The notes beneath the pieces were generated by a model, which searched no databases, was not told the origin of the DNA, and worked only from the letters and a program-made list of their open reading frames with translations. The translations under genes and the position numbers were made by a program. Shown piece after piece: positions 18,242 through 27,842 of a DNA stretch of 64,000 nt (within the stretch, counting starts at the first letter, position 1; each line of letters starts with the position of its first letter). The stretch covers positions 62,001-126,000 of the forward strand of contig JAGBCU010000008.1 in assembly GCA_017937865.1 (NCBI GenBank), in the 5' to 3' direction. This DNA comes from Clostridia bacterium. Lineage in GTDB: Bacteria > Bacillota > Clostridia > Oscillospirales > Acutalibacteraceae.

Positions 18242-19495
18242 ATGACAGTCAGACAAATAGGCGAGATTGCAGTGCATTCACCGCTTAAAAGAGCTCTTCT
18301 TTTAGTTATTGCGGTACTCTTCTTTCTTTCCGGAACTGCTTTCGCCGTACCGCCTGTAATGTACAATGTTACTATTTACGACGGTTCATCAGTTACAGAG
18401 GTTACTACAGCTGAAACTGATGCTAATAAGATTCTTGAAAATGCAGGAATTAAAATTGATGCTTCTAAAGCAGATGAAGTTGACCTTTGCAAGTTTACAA
18501 AGCTTGACGGTAGCGAGATTATCATCAACAGAGGCGTTCAGGTTTCATTAAATAGCTTTGACGGTACAGAGAAAACTGTATACGCAAACGGTACTGTTAA
18601 GGATGCCCTCGAGAAAGCAGAAATGACAGTTCCTTCAGGTTCTGTTACAAACTATTCTATGGATACCAAGCTTAAAAAGAATATGGTAATTGAAATTTAC
18701 GGTGTTTATAACGTTACAGTTAAATGTGACGGTGCCGAGCTTACTTTTATAGTATCAGGTAAAACAGTAAATGACGTTATCAACACTCTTCAGATTGAGC
18801 TTAACGGCGATGATTTTACAGAGCCTGCTCTCAATGAAGAACTCAGCGAAGGTATGGTTATCGAGGTTTTAAGAGTAACCTACGCTGAACGTTCAGAAAC
18901 AGAAGCTATTGATTACGAAACTGAATACACTTATTCAGACTCTCTTAACAAGGGCAGAACAAAGGTCCTTGAAAAAGGTATTAAGGGCGAAAAGGTTGTA
19001 GTTTACAGAGATCGTTATATTAACGGTCAGCTTGCAGATACAACAATCGCTTCAGAAAATGTTACAAAAGAGCCTGTCAGAGAGCTTGTGCAATCAGGCA
19101 CAAAGGTTTACAGTAAACCTACATCAATTCCCGTAGGTAAGCCTATCAGCGAATTGAAAGCTCCTGCATCACTTACAATCGGTGCGGACGGTGCTCCCAC
19201 AAACTACAAATCAGTTATTAATGCTCAGGCAACTGCTTACTGCATTCCCGGCGGCATTACCTCAACAGGGAAGGTAGCTCAGGCAGGCTACATCGCAGTT
19301 GATCCCAAAGAAATTCCTTACGGAACTCAGATGTATATAGTATCTGCAGATGGCAATTATATTTACGGTTACTGTATAGCAGCTGATACCGGTAGCTACA
19401 TCTACGACGTAGACTGGACTGTTGACCTCTTTATGAATTCAACAGAGCAGTGTGTTAATTGGGGTAGACGCGATATTATAATTTATATCTTATAA
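18242..19495 (+). CDS. Exported cell-wall protein with DUF348, G5 and 3D domains (YabE/Rpf-like)
   Basis: A 417-residue protein. An N-terminal membrane/signal segment (RALLLVIAVLFFLSGTAFA) is followed by two ubiquitin-like DUF348 repeats (about 45-215) and a G5 domain (about 235-310, with YERT-like EKGIKGEKVVVYRD). The C-terminal 3D domain (about 330-417) carries the three Asp motifs AVDPKEIPYG, AADTGSYI and VDLFMN. In characterised relatives the 3D domain is a lytic transglycosylase-like fold that acts on peptidoglycan and is linked to resuscitation or sporulation. The ATG at 18242 has AAGGAG upstream. It is monocistronic between its own promoter and a strong terminator. Confidence 0.9.
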   Translation: MTVRQIGEIAVHSPLKRALLLVIAVLFFLSGTAFAVPPVMYNVTIYDGSSVTEVTTAETDANKILENAGIKIDASKADEVDLCKFTKLDGSEIIINRGVQVSLNSFDGTEKTVYANGTVKDALEKAEMTVPSGSVTNYSMDTKLKKNMVIEIYGVYNVTVKCDGAELTFIVSGKTVNDVINTLQIELNGDDFTEPALNEELSEGMVIEVLRVTYAERSETEAIDYETEYTYSDSLNKGRTKVLEKGIKGEKVVVYRDRYINGQLADTTIASENVTKEPVRELVQSGTKVYSKPTSIPVGKPISELKAPASLTIGADGAPTNYKSVINAQATAYCIPGGITSTGKVAQAGYIAVDPKEIPYGTQMYIVSADGNYIYGYCIAADTGSYIYDVDWTVDLFMNSTEQCVNWGRRDIIIYIL

Positions 19496-19500
19496 TAAGG

Positions 19501-19532
19501 AAATCCACTGAACAGAGTTCAGTGGATTTTTT
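19501..19532 (+). terminator. Rho-independent terminator of the G5/3D gene
   Basis: Perfect 13-bp arms (19501-19513 and 19517-19529), a 3-nt loop and a T-run follow the stop codon directly. Confidence 0.92.
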
Positions 19533-19883
19533 GTGAAATTAAATTGCAAGTTGCAAATGGCAAGTGGCAAATTTCGGAACTGCGTTAGCATTGTAAAAGA
19601 TATAGTTGGCAAGTTAAAAGCAGCAACCTTTTCTTTTATACAGGATTGTTTAATTTGTTAAGATACCACTAAACGTCAGTTCAGCGGTTATTTTTTGCAT
19701 AATATACAGAAAAAATGAATAATATACAGTTTTATGCATATTTAATTTTGTATGTTTGGGGTTTATAGGGGTTACAGGTCTTGTGTAATATATATAAAAA
19801 TATACAAAAACAATCGGTGAAAAGCAAGGTTTTATTGCAAAAAGCCAAAAATGAATGAAATGATAATTATTTATGTAAAAAGG
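19533..19883. other. Noncoding gap upstream of the arg operon
   Basis: This AT-rich stretch shows no credible gene. It holds direct-repeat-like text of the kind GCAAATGGCAAGTGGCAAAT at about 19552-19571, which recurs in inverted orientation near 47037-47066. It also holds a tandem 14-nt motif TGNATAATATACAG at 19696-19709 and 19716-19729, with a 20-bp period. The motif could be a distant regulator site. Confidence 0.5.
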
Positions 19884-19912
19884 TTGACATTTTTTGATTA
19901 AAGGTGTATAAC
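19884..19912 (+). promoter_or_regulatory. Sigma-A promoter of the arginine operon
   Basis: TTGACA (19884-19889) and TATAAC (19907-19912) are separated by 17 bp, about 60 nt upstream of argG. Confidence 0.8.
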
Positions 19913-19939
19913 TATGCATATCGAATGAATATTTTTGCA
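19905..19939. promoter_or_regulatory. Two tandem ARG-box-like dyads over the arg promoter
   Basis: TGTAT-AACT-ATGCA (19905-19918) overlaps the -10 box, and TGAAT-ATTT-TTGCA (19926-19939) follows it. Both fit the ArgR/AhrC half-site pattern TGNAT-N4-ATNCA, the second with one mismatch. Their centres are 21 bp apart, which is the spacing of paired ARG boxes in known arg operons. Repression by arginine through an ArgR encoded elsewhere is inferred. Confidence 0.65.
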
Positions 19940-19973
19940 AAGAGCATAGCTCTTATGTATGGAGGAAATAAAA

Positions 19974-21206
19974 ATGGATAAGAAAAACATCAAAAAAGTA
20001 GTTCTTGCTTACTCAGGCGGTCTTGATACTTCAATCATCATCCCTTGGCTCAAAGAAAATTACAACAATTGTGAGGTTATCGCAGTTTCAGGTAACGTTG
20101 GTCAGGCAAGTGAGCTTGAAGGTCTTGAAGAAAAGGCTATTAAAACAGGTGCTTCAAAAATTTACATTGAAGACCTTACAAAAGAATTCCTTGAGGATTA
20201 CGTTTTCCCTTGTGTTCAGGCGGGTGCTGTTTATGAAGAATATCTTCTCGGTACTGCTTTTGCACGTCCTCCTATTGCAAAAAGAATTGCTGAAATTGCT
20301 ATTGCTGAAGGTGCAGACGCTATCTGCCACGGTTGTACAGGTAAAGGTAACGACCAGGTAAGATTTGAGCTTGCAATTAAGGCTTATGCTCCCGATATGC
20401 CCATAATCGCTCCTTGGAGAGAGTGGGATATCAAATCTCGTGAAGAAGAAATTGCTTATGCTGAGGCTCACAACGTTCCTCTTAAAATAAACAGAGAAAC
20501 AAACTACTCAAAGGATAAAAATATCTGGCACCTTTCACACGAAGGTCTTGACCTTGAAGATCCTATGAATGAGCCCCTTTATAACAAAGAAGGCTTCCTT
20601 GAAATGGGCGTTTCTCCCGAAATGGCTCCCGACAAGCCCACATACGTTACAATTCACTTTGAAAAGGGTATCCCCACCGCAATTGACGGTGTTGAAATGG
20701 GTGCTGTTGAGCTTGTTACAAAGCTTAACGAGCTTGGCGGTGCAAACGGTATCGGTCTTCTTGATATCGTTGAAAACAGACTTGTTGGTATGAAATGCCG
20801 TGGTGTATACGAAACTCCCGGTGGAGCAATTCTTTACAAGGCTCACAACGTTCTTGAAACAATTTGTCTTGATAAAGAAACTGCACACTACAAAGCACTT
20901 GTTGCTCAGAAGCTTGCAGAGCTCGTTTATAATGCACAGTGGTATACTCCTCTCGTAAAGGCTATTCTTGCTTTTGTTAAATCAACTCAGGAAACAGTTA
21001 CAGGTGACGTTAAGCTTAAACTCTATAAGGGTAATATGATTAATGCAGGCGTTTGCTCACCCTTCTCACTTTACGACCCCGAAATTGCTACATTTGATGA
21101 GGATGAGGTTTATAATCAGGCTGATTCAGCAGGCTTCATCAACCTTTACGGTCTTCCCATCAAGGTTATGGCAAAAATGAAAGAGAAAAACGGTCTCGAG
21201 AAATAA
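19974..21206 (+). CDS. argG: Argininosuccinate synthase
   Basis: Joins citrulline and aspartate with ATP use to make argininosuccinate. It has 410 residues. The N-terminal [13 protein letters not shown] is the ATP-pyrophosphatase loop. [14 protein letters not shown] is a family signature, and [20 protein letters not shown] follows at about residues 170-190. The ATG at 19974 follows GGAGG. It is first in the operon argG-argH-argC-argJ-argB-argD-argF. The order, with the last two steps encoded first, is atypical but functionally complete. Confidence 0.97.
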   Translation: MDKKNIKKVVLAYSGGLDTSIIIPWLKENYNNCEVIAVSGNVGQASELEGLEEKAIKTGASKIYIEDLTKEFLEDYVFPCVQAGAVYEEYLLGTAFARPPIAKRIAEIAIAEGADAICHGCTGKGNDQVRFELAIKAYAPDMPIIAPWREWDIKSREEEIAYAEAHNVPLKINRETNYSKDKNIWHLSHEGLDLEDPMNEPLYNKEGFLEMGVSPEMAPDKPTYVTIHFEKGIPTAIDGVEMGAVELVTKLNELGGANGIGLLDIVENRLVGMKCRGVYETPGGAILYKAHNVLETICLDKETAHYKALVAQKLAELVYNAQWYTPLVKAILAFVKSTQETVTGDVKLKLYKGNMINAGVCSPFSLYDPEIATFDEDEVYNQADSAGFINLYGLPIKVMAKMKEKNGLEK

Positions 21207-21220
21207 TTAATAAGATTTAT

Positions 21221-21265
21221 TTGCACGTTTAGTGCCGACATAAATGACGGAAACTAAACGTGCAA
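21221..21265 (+). other. Long intercistronic hairpin between argG and argH
   Basis: Perfect 13-bp arms (21221-21233 and 21253-21265; TTGCACGTTTAGT) enclose a 19-nt loop with an extra CCG/CGG pair. No T-run follows, so it is not a standard terminator. It may protect the argG 3' end or tune argG against the downstream genes. Confidence 0.7.
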
Positions 21266-21292
21266 TAGCACTTTTGAAAGGGTATTTCAATT

Positions 21293-22684
21293 ATGGATAA
21301 AATGTGGGCAGGAAGATTTTCCAAGGCTCTTGATAAAGAGGCTGATGACTTTAATTCATCACTTCATTTTGACTGTAAAATGTTTAAGCAGGATATCCAA
21401 GGCTCAATAGCACACGCACAAATGCTTGCAAAGCAGGGGATTATCACTAAAAATGACTGCGAAGAAATCATTGACGGTCTTTCTTCAATTCTTGACGATA
21501 TAATTGCAGGAAATCTTACCTTTGACAGCGATGCTGAAGATATTCATATGTTTATCGAAAGCGAGCTTACTGCCCGTAAGGGTGACGTTGGTAAACGTCT
21601 TCACACTGCAAGGAGCAGAAACGATCAGGTTGCAGTTGATATCAGACTTTTCCTTCGTGATGAGGCTGAAAAGGTAAACGATTTGCTTTATACGCTTATA
21701 GAAGCTATTGTTAATAAAGCAGAGGAAAATCAAGACGCCATTCTTCCCGGCTATACTCACCTTCAGAGAGCACAGCCCATAACCTTTGCTCATCATTTAC
21801 TCGCTTACGCACAGATGTTTATGAGAGACTGCGGCAGACTTTCCGATGCTGTAAAGAGAATGAATTATTCACCTCTCGGCTCTTGTGCTCTTTCAGGTAC
21901 AACCTATGATACTGACAGAGAGTTTGAGGCAGAAAAGCTCGGCTTCTACGGCATTATGCAGAACAGTATCGACGGCGTTTCCGACAGAGATTTCTGTGTT
22001 GAGCTAATGAGTGCATTTTCTGTAATTATGATGCACCTTTCAAGATTTTCCGAAGAGGTTATTCTTTGGAGCTCCTGGGAATTTAAATTCGTTGAGCTTG
22101 ATGATTCATATACAACCGGCTCAAGCATTATGCCCCAGAAAAAGAATCCCGATATGGCAGAGCTTGTAAGAGGTAAAACAGGTAGAGTTTACGGTGACCT
22201 TTTTGCTCTTCTTACCTCTCTCAAGGGCTTACCTCTTGCTTATAACAAGGATATGCAGGAGGACAAAGAGGCTATTTTTGATAGCATCGAAACTGTTGAG
22301 AAATGCTTAAGCATTTTTGCACCTATGATTGCAACAATGACAGTTTTAAAGGAGAATATGTATTCTGCAGCGCAAAAAGGCTTTATAAATGCAACTGACC
22401 TTGCAGACTACCTCGTTAAAAAGGGAATGCCCTTCCGTACAGCTTACAAAATTGTAGGCCAGACGGTTGCAGAGTGTATCGAAAAGAACAAGGTTCTTGA
22501 AACTCTTACTTTAGATGAATATAAAGCACACAGCGAGCTTTTCGAAGAGGATTTATTTACTGAAATTTCTCTTGAAACTTGCATTAAGAAAAGAATTTCT
22601 GCAGGTTCAACAGGGTATGAATCAGTTAAGAAGCAGATTGAATACGTTACGGAGTTTATAAATGGCAAAAAAAGTATTTATTGA
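21293..22684 (+). CDS. argH: Argininosuccinate lyase
   Basis: Cleaves argininosuccinate to arginine and fumarate. It has 463 residues and belongs to the fumarase/aspartase superfamily. The signature GSSIMPQKKNPD is at about residues 280-291, and HTARSRNDQV near residue 105 is another conserved region. The ATG follows AAAGGG. The 3' end overlaps argC by 23 bp, so the two are coupled. Confidence 0.97.
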   Translation: MDKMWAGRFSKALDKEADDFNSSLHFDCKMFKQDIQGSIAHAQMLAKQGIITKNDCEEIIDGLSSILDDIIAGNLTFDSDAEDIHMFIESELTARKGDVGKRLHTARSRNDQVAVDIRLFLRDEAEKVNDLLYTLIEAIVNKAEENQDAILPGYTHLQRAQPITFAHHLLAYAQMFMRDCGRLSDAVKRMNYSPLGSCALSGTTYDTDREFEAEKLGFYGIMQNSIDGVSDRDFCVELMSAFSVIMMHLSRFSEEVILWSSWEFKFVELDDSYTTGSSIMPQKKNPDMAELVRGKTGRVYGDLFALLTSLKGLPLAYNKDMQEDKEAIFDSIETVEKCLSIFAPMIATMTVLKENMYSAAQKGFINATDLADYLVKKGMPFRTAYKIVGQTVAECIEKNKVLETLTLDEYKAHSELFEEDLFTEISLETCIKKRISAGSTGYESVKKQIEYVTEFINGKKSIY

Positions 22685-23603
22685 CGGTAAAGCAGGTACT
22701 ACCGGTCTTAGAATATATGAAAGGCTTGAACAGTTTGAGGGTATCGAGCTTATAAGCCTTGACGATGAAAAAAGAAAAGACAGAGAATGCAGAAAAGAAG
22801 CACTTAACAGTGCGGATATTGCATTTCTTTGCCTTCCTGATGATGCAGCAAGAGAATCAGTTTCGCTTATTGAAAACGATAATACAGTTGTTATTGATAC
22901 CTCAACTGCTCACCGTACGCTTGACGATTGGGCATACGGCTTCCCCGAGCTTTCAGCTTCTCACAGAGAAAAGCTTAAAAGCTCTAAAAGAATAGCAGTT
23001 CCCGGTTGTCACGCAAGCGGTTTTATTTCGTTAGTTTATCCCTTGATTGAAGCAGGTGCTTTAGACGGTAGCGAAAACCTTTCCTGCTTTTCTCTTACGG
23101 GCTATAGTGGCGGCGGTAAAAAGATGATTGCTGAATACGAGGAGGAACCCGACGAGCTTTTAGGAGCACCCCGTCAATACGGTCTTACTCAGAATCACAA
23201 GCATCTTAAAGAAATGGTGAAAATATCAGGGCTTAAAAATGCTCCTGTATTTTGTCCTATAGTTTCAAACTTTTATTCAGGTATGGAGGTTACCGTGCCT
23301 GTATTTAAAACAGATTTGAAAAACGGATTCGATATAGAGAAAATAAAAGAAGTATATAAAGCAAAATATAACGGACCTATCGTTAATTACTGCGATAACT
23401 TAAATGAAGAGGGCTTCTTGTCCTCTGCGTACCTTTCAGGTATGGATAATATGATAGTTTCCGTTTTCGGTAATGAGGACAGAATTATTTTAACTGCACG
23501 TTACGACAATTTAGGTAAAGGTGCTTCAGGTGCAGCTGTTGAGTGTCTTAACATTGTTTTAGGTAACGATGACACAACCGGACTTGAAATAAAGAAGGTG
23601 TAA
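22662..23603 (+). CDS. argC: N-acetyl-gamma-glutamyl-phosphate reductase (short form)
   Basis: NADPH-dependent reductase of the third step of ornithine synthesis. It has 313 residues, the shorter, type 2 ArgC. The N-terminal FIDGKAGTTGLRIYERL is the dinucleotide loop, and VPGCHASGF holds the catalytic Cys. The start lies inside the end of argH, and argJ follows 2 nt after the stop. Confidence 0.94.
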   Translation: MAKKVFIDGKAGTTGLRIYERLEQFEGIELISLDDEKRKDRECRKEALNSADIAFLCLPDDAARESVSLIENDNTVVIDTSTAHRTLDDWAYGFPELSASHREKLKSSKRIAVPGCHASGFISLVYPLIEAGALDGSENLSCFSLTGYSGGGKKMIAEYEEEPDELLGAPRQYGLTQNHKHLKEMVKISGLKNAPVFCPIVSNFYSGMEVTVPVFKTDLKNGFDIEKIKEVYKAKYNGPIVNYCDNLNEEGFLSSAYLSGMDNMIVSVFGNEDRIILTARYDNLGKGASGAAVECLNIVLGNDDTTGLEIKKV

Positions 23604-23605
23604 AT

Positions 23606-24817
23606 ATGGAATTTATTGAGGGCGGTATTTGTGCCGCAAAGGGTTTTACTGCAGGCGGTATTCACTGCGGTATAAGAAAAAATAAAACTAAAAGAGATTT
23701 AGCTCTTATTTTCAGCGAGAAAAAAGCATCTGCAGCAGCAGTTTACACAACAAATCTTGTAAAGGGTGCTCCTCTTGCAGTTACTAAAATGCATTTGATG
23801 AACGGTACTGCTCAGGCAGTTATCTGTAACAGCGGTAACGCTAACACTTGTAATGCAGACGGTATTGAGGTTGCGCAGAAGATGTCAAAGCTTACGTCAG
23901 ACGTGTTAGGCATTGACGATGATGACGTTGTGGTTGCTTCTACGGGCGTTATCGGTCAGCCTCTTGATATTACACCTATCAAGAATTCTATAAATGACCT
24001 TAAGGCTTCTTTAGGCAACAACAGTAAAGAAGCCGCAGAGGGTATTATGACAACCGATACGGTTTTAAAAGAGGTTGCCGTATCCTTTGATATTGACGGC
24101 GTACCTTGTAAAATCGGCGGTATTGCAAAGGGCTCAGGAATGATTCATCCTAATATGGCAACTATGCTTGTATTTATTACTTGTGACGTGGCAATTGCTC
24201 CCGATATGCTTCAAAAGGCTCTTTCAAGCGATATTCAGAATACTTTTAATATGGTTAGCGTTGACGGTGATACCTCTACAAACGATATGGTAGTTGTATT
24301 ATCAAACGGTATGGCAGGTAATAAAGAAATTACTGAAGAGGGCGAAGCTTTTGATACGTTTATGAAAGCTCTCAATACAGTTACTGTTTACCTTTGCAGA
24401 ATGATTGCGGGTGACGGCGAGGGTGCAACAAAGCTTCTCGAATGTAAAGTAACGGGTGCAAAAGACGAAAAAACTGCTAAAACAGTTGCAAAAAGTGTTA
24501 TTTGCTCATCACTTACAAAGGCCGCTATGTTTGGCGCTGATGCTAACTGGGGTAGAGTTCTTTGTGCAATCGGTTACAGCGGTGCAGAGGTAGACGTTAA
24601 TAAGGTTGACGTTTCATTCACTTCAGCAAAAGGTACAATTCCCGTTTGTAAAGACGGTGCAGGTATTGATTTCTCGGAGGAAATTGCAAAAGAAATTCTT
24701 CTTGAAAAAGAAATTATCATAAACGTTGGTCTTAACTCGGGTGATTATACTTCAACTGCTTGGGGTTGTGACCTTACATACGAATACGTAAGAATTAACG
24801 GCGATTACAGGACGTGA
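23606..24817 (+). CDS. argJ: Glutamate N-acetyltransferase / ornithine acetyltransferase
   Basis: Transfers acetyl from N-acetylornithine to glutamate, recycling the acetyl group. It has 403 residues and is an Ntn-type enzyme. KGSGMIHPNMATML contains the Ala-Thr self-cleavage site, where Thr becomes the nucleophile. The N-terminal FTAGGIHCGIR and central GNSGNAN-like text (CNSGNANTC) are typical. Its presence, with no argA or argE in the operon, fits a cyclic acetyl pathway. AAGGTG precedes the ATG. Confidence 0.96.
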   Translation: MEFIEGGICAAKGFTAGGIHCGIRKNKTKRDLALIFSEKKASAAAVYTTNLVKGAPLAVTKMHLMNGTAQAVICNSGNANTCNADGIEVAQKMSKLTSDVLGIDDDDVVVASTGVIGQPLDITPIKNSINDLKASLGNNSKEAAEGIMTTDTVLKEVAVSFDIDGVPCKIGGIAKGSGMIHPNMATMLVFITCDVAIAPDMLQKALSSDIQNTFNMVSVDGDTSTNDMVVVLSNGMAGNKEITEEGEAFDTFMKALNTVTVYLCRMIAGDGEGATKLLECKVTGAKDEKTAKTVAKSVICSSLTKAAMFGADANWGRVLCAIGYSGAEVDVNKVDVSFTSAKGTIPVCKDGAGIDFSEEIAKEILLEKEIIINVGLNSGDYTSTAWGCDLTYEYVRINGDYRT

Positions 24818-24821
24818 TAAA

Positions 24822-25688
24822 ATGGAAGAAATGAATCTTACTAATCTCCAGCGTGCCCAGGTTATTACTCAGGCACTTCCTTATATTCAGAAATATCATA
24901 ACAAAATCATTGTTATTAAATACGGTGGAAATGCTATGATAAGCGAAGAGCTTAAAATGCAGGTTATGGAGGACATAGTTCTTCTTTCTCTTATCGGCGT
25001 TAAGCCCGTGCTTGTTCACGGTGGCGGTCCCGAAATTTCTGAAATGCTTAAAAGAGTAGGGAAAGAAAGCGTTTTCGTTGACGGCCTTCGCGTTACCGAC
25101 AAAGAAACTGCAGAAATCGTTCAAATGGTGCTTGCAGGTAAAATCAATAAGCATCTTGTAAATCTTTTAGGCGAGTACGGTGGCTCTGCAATCGGTATTT
25201 CAGGTATTGACGGTCATCTTATTGAGGCTGAGGTTAAGGATGAAAGATTAGGCTTTGTTGGTGAAATTACAAATGTTAACGTTCAACCTATTCTTGACCT
25301 TTTAGAAAAAGATTATATTCCCGTTGTTTCAACTGTAGGTTGCGATAACGAGGGTAACGTTTACAATATCAATGCTGATACTGCCGCTGCATATATTGCA
25401 GGTGCAATGAAAGCAGAAAGACTTATAACAATGACGGACATTCCCGGTATTCTAAAGGACGTTTCCGATCCTGATTCGCTTATTAAATGCGTAACTATTC
25501 CCGAAGCTTACAAGCTTTTCGAAGACGGTGTTATTTCAGGCGGAATGATTCCTAAGGTTGAATGTTGTATTGACGCTATTAAAAAGGGCGTTCACAAGGT
25601 TACTATTCTTGACGGTAGAGTGCCTCACGCAATTCTTCTTGAAATGCTTACCGATGAGGGTGCAGGTACAATGGTAAAGGCGGAATAA
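24822..25688 (+). CDS. argB: Acetylglutamate kinase
   Basis: Phosphorylates N-acetylglutamate. It has 288 residues of the amino-acid kinase fold. KYGGNAM near the N-terminus and VHGGGPEI are the nucleotide and substrate loops. The long N-terminal helix (TNLQRAQVITQALPYIQKY) is the type seen in hexameric, arginine-inhibited forms, so feedback inhibition is likely. It starts 4 nt after argJ. Confidence 0.96.
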   Translation: MEEMNLTNLQRAQVITQALPYIQKYHNKIIVIKYGGNAMISEELKMQVMEDIVLLSLIGVKPVLVHGGGPEISEMLKRVGKESVFVDGLRVTDKETAEIVQMVLAGKINKHLVNLLGEYGGSAIGISGIDGHLIEAEVKDERLGFVGEITNVNVQPILDLLEKDYIPVVSTVGCDNEGNVYNINADTAAAYIAGAMKAERLITMTDIPGILKDVSDPDSLIKCVTIPEAYKLFEDGVISGGMIPKVECCIDAIKKGVHKVTILDGRVPHAILLEMLTDEGAGTMVKAE

Positions 25689-25690
25689 AA

Positions 25691-26857
25691 ATGTCTATTA
25701 AAGAAATTGATAAGCAGTACGTTGCAAATACATATGCAAGGTTTCCTATTGAGCTTGTAAGCGGTAAGGGCAGTAAGCTTTATGATGCAGACGGCAAGGA
25801 ATATATTGATATGGGTACCGGCATAGGTGTAAGCGTTTTCGGCGTTGGCGACGAGGAATGGGTAAGGGCTGTAACAAATCAGCTTACAAAGCTTCAGCAT
25901 ACCTCAAACCTCTATTACAGCGAGCCCTGCGCATTACTTGCGGAGCATCTTTGCAAAAGAACAGGTGCTAAAAAGGTGTTCTTTTCAAACTCAGGTGCAG
26001 AGGCTAACGAGTGTGCTATAAAAGCGGCAAGAAAGTATGCCGCTACTAATAAGGGTGCAGAATATTATAATATTATCACCTTGAATAATAGCTTTCACGG
26101 CAGAACAATAACAACTCTTGCCGCAACGGGTCAGGATAATTTCCATAAGGATTTTCTTCCTTTAACCGAAGGCTTTTTATATGCGGATGCAGGTGACCTT
26201 CAGGGTGTAGAGGGTCTTTTAAAAGAAAACAAGGTTGCAGCGATTATGTTTGAAACTGTTCAGGGTGAGGGTGGCGTTGTACCGCTTACTCAAGAATTTG
26301 TTTCAGGTCTTAAAAAGCTTGCAGATGAATATAACGTGCTTTTAATCGTTGACGAGGTGCAGACGGGTAACGGCAGAACAGGTGCCCTTTACGGATATAT
26401 GAAGTACGGCATAACACCCGATATCGTTTCAACTGCAAAGGGTATAGGCGGTGGGCTTCCCTTAGGGGCTACAATGCTTTTTGAAAAAACGGAAAACGTA
26501 TATACCCCCGGTGACCACGGCTCAACCTTTGGCGGAAACCCCGTTGCAACTGCAGGTGCATTAAATATTCTTGAAAGAATTGACGACGAGTTTCTCTCTT
26601 CTGTTGAAAAGAAAAGCGAGTATATTATTAACGAGCTTTCCTCTGCAGAGGGCGTTAAGGGTATAACCGGTCTTGGCCTTATGCTTGGTATTGAAACGGA
26701 AAAAGACGTTAATGAAGTGCTTTCATATTGTCAGCAAAACGGTGTTTTGCCAATAAAAGCAAAAAACAAATTAAGACTTTTACCGCCTCTTAATATCTCT
26801 TTCGAAGATTTGGAAAAGGCGATTAACGTTATTAAAAAAGCGTGTGGAGTGAACTGA
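25691..26857 (+). CDS. argD: Acetylornithine aminotransferase
   Basis: PLP-dependent class III aminotransferase making N-acetylornithine. It has 388 residues. FFSNSGAEANECAIKAARK is the cofactor loop. LLIVDEVQTGNGRTG precedes the PLP lysine in STAKGIGGGLPLG. GDHGSTFGGNP is also conserved. It is placed between argB and argF, with 1-2 nt gaps. Confidence 0.96.
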   Translation: MSIKEIDKQYVANTYARFPIELVSGKGSKLYDADGKEYIDMGTGIGVSVFGVGDEEWVRAVTNQLTKLQHTSNLYYSEPCALLAEHLCKRTGAKKVFFSNSGAEANECAIKAARKYAATNKGAEYYNIITLNNSFHGRTITTLAATGQDNFHKDFLPLTEGFLYADAGDLQGVEGLLKENKVAAIMFETVQGEGGVVPLTQEFVSGLKKLADEYNVLLIVDEVQTGNGRTGALYGYMKYGITPDIVSTAKGIGGGLPLGATMLFEKTENVYTPGDHGSTFGGNPVATAGALNILERIDDEFLSSVEKKSEYIINELSSAEGVKGITGLGLMLGIETEKDVNEVLSYCQQNGVLPIKAKNKLRLLPPLNISFEDLEKAINVIKKACGVN

Positions 26858-26858
26858 A

Positions 26859-27842
26859 ATGAACTTAAAGGGCAGAGATTTTTTAAAGCTTTTAGATTAT
26901 ACAAGTGAAGAAATTGAATATCTTATAAATCTTGCAGAGGACCTTAAAAAGAAAAAGAAAAACGGAATCCCCCATGACACACTCAAGGGTAAAAACATTG
27001 CTCTTATATTTGAAAAAACAAGTACAAGAACACGTTGTAGCTTTGAGGTTGCCGCAAGGGATTTGGGTATGGGTGTAACCTACCTTGACCCTAATGCTTC
27101 TCAGATTGGCAGAAAAGAAAGCATTGCAGATACTGCAAGAGTTTTATGCTCAATGTATGACGGCATTGAATACAGAGGCTACGGGCAGGAGGTTGTTGAG
27201 GAGCTTGCAAAGTACTCTTCAGTACCTGTTTGGAACGGCCTTACAAATGAATTTCATCCCACACAGATTCTTGCAGATTTCCTTACAATAAAAGAGCAGT
27301 TTGGCACACTTAAAGGTCTTAACTTCGTTTATATGGGTGACGCAAGATACAATATGGGTAACTCTCTTATGGTAGGCTGTGCAAAAATGGGTCTTAACTT
27401 TACCGCTTGTGCACCCCAAAAATATTTCCCCGATTCAACTCTTGTTGATGAATGTAAGAAAATTGCAAAAGAGAGTGGCTCAAAGCTTTGCTTTGAAGAG
27501 GACCCCATAAAAGCAACAAAAAATGCAGATATTATTTACACAGATATCTGGGTTTCAATGGGTGAGCCTGAGCTCGTTTGGGCAGAAAGAATCAATGACC
27601 TTGAAAGCTATCAGGTTAACTCAAGGCTTATGAAGAATGCAAAGGACACAACAATCTTTATGCACTGCCTTCCCTCTTATCACGATAAGAAAACTGAAAT
27701 CGGCAAACGCATTTGCGAAAAGTTTAATATGACCGCTATGGAAGTTACCGACGAAGTGTTTGAAAGCGAGCAGTCAGTTGTTTTCCGTGAGGCAGAAAAC
27801 AGGATGCATACAATTAAAGCAGTTATGTATGCAACTCTTTAA
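26859..27842 (+). CDS. argF: Ornithine carbamoyltransferase
   Basis: Makes citrulline from ornithine and carbamoyl phosphate. It has 327 residues. EKTSTRTRCSFEVA is the carbamoyl-phosphate motif (STRTR). FHPTQILADFLT and MHCLPSYHD (the HCLP motif) are also present. It is the last gene of the arg operon. No carbamoyl-phosphate synthase is in the window. Its final 20 bp overlap the end of a convergent small gene, and I see no terminator between them. Confidence 0.97.
   Translation: MNLKGRDFLKLLDYTSEEIEYLINLAEDLKKKKKNGIPHDTLKGKNIALIFEKTSTRTRCSFEVAARDLGMGVTYLDPNASQIGRKESIADTARVLCSMYDGIEYRGYGQEVVEELAKYSSVPVWNGLTNEFHPTQILADFLTIKEQFGTLKGLNFVYMGDARYNMGNSLMVGCAKMGLNFTACAPQKYFPDSTLVDECKKIAKESGSKLCFEEDPIKATKNADIIYTDIWVSMGEPELVWAERINDLESYQVNSRLMKNAKDTTIFMHCLPSYHDKKTEIGKRICEKFNMTAMEVTDEVFESEQSVVFREAENRMHTIKAVMYATL

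Noticed and set aside
19650..19940. A 96-codon minus-strand ORF upstream of argG
   Set aside because: It overlaps the arg promoter and operators, has biased, low-complexity content (His, Tyr, Phe, Ile), and has no ribosome site.
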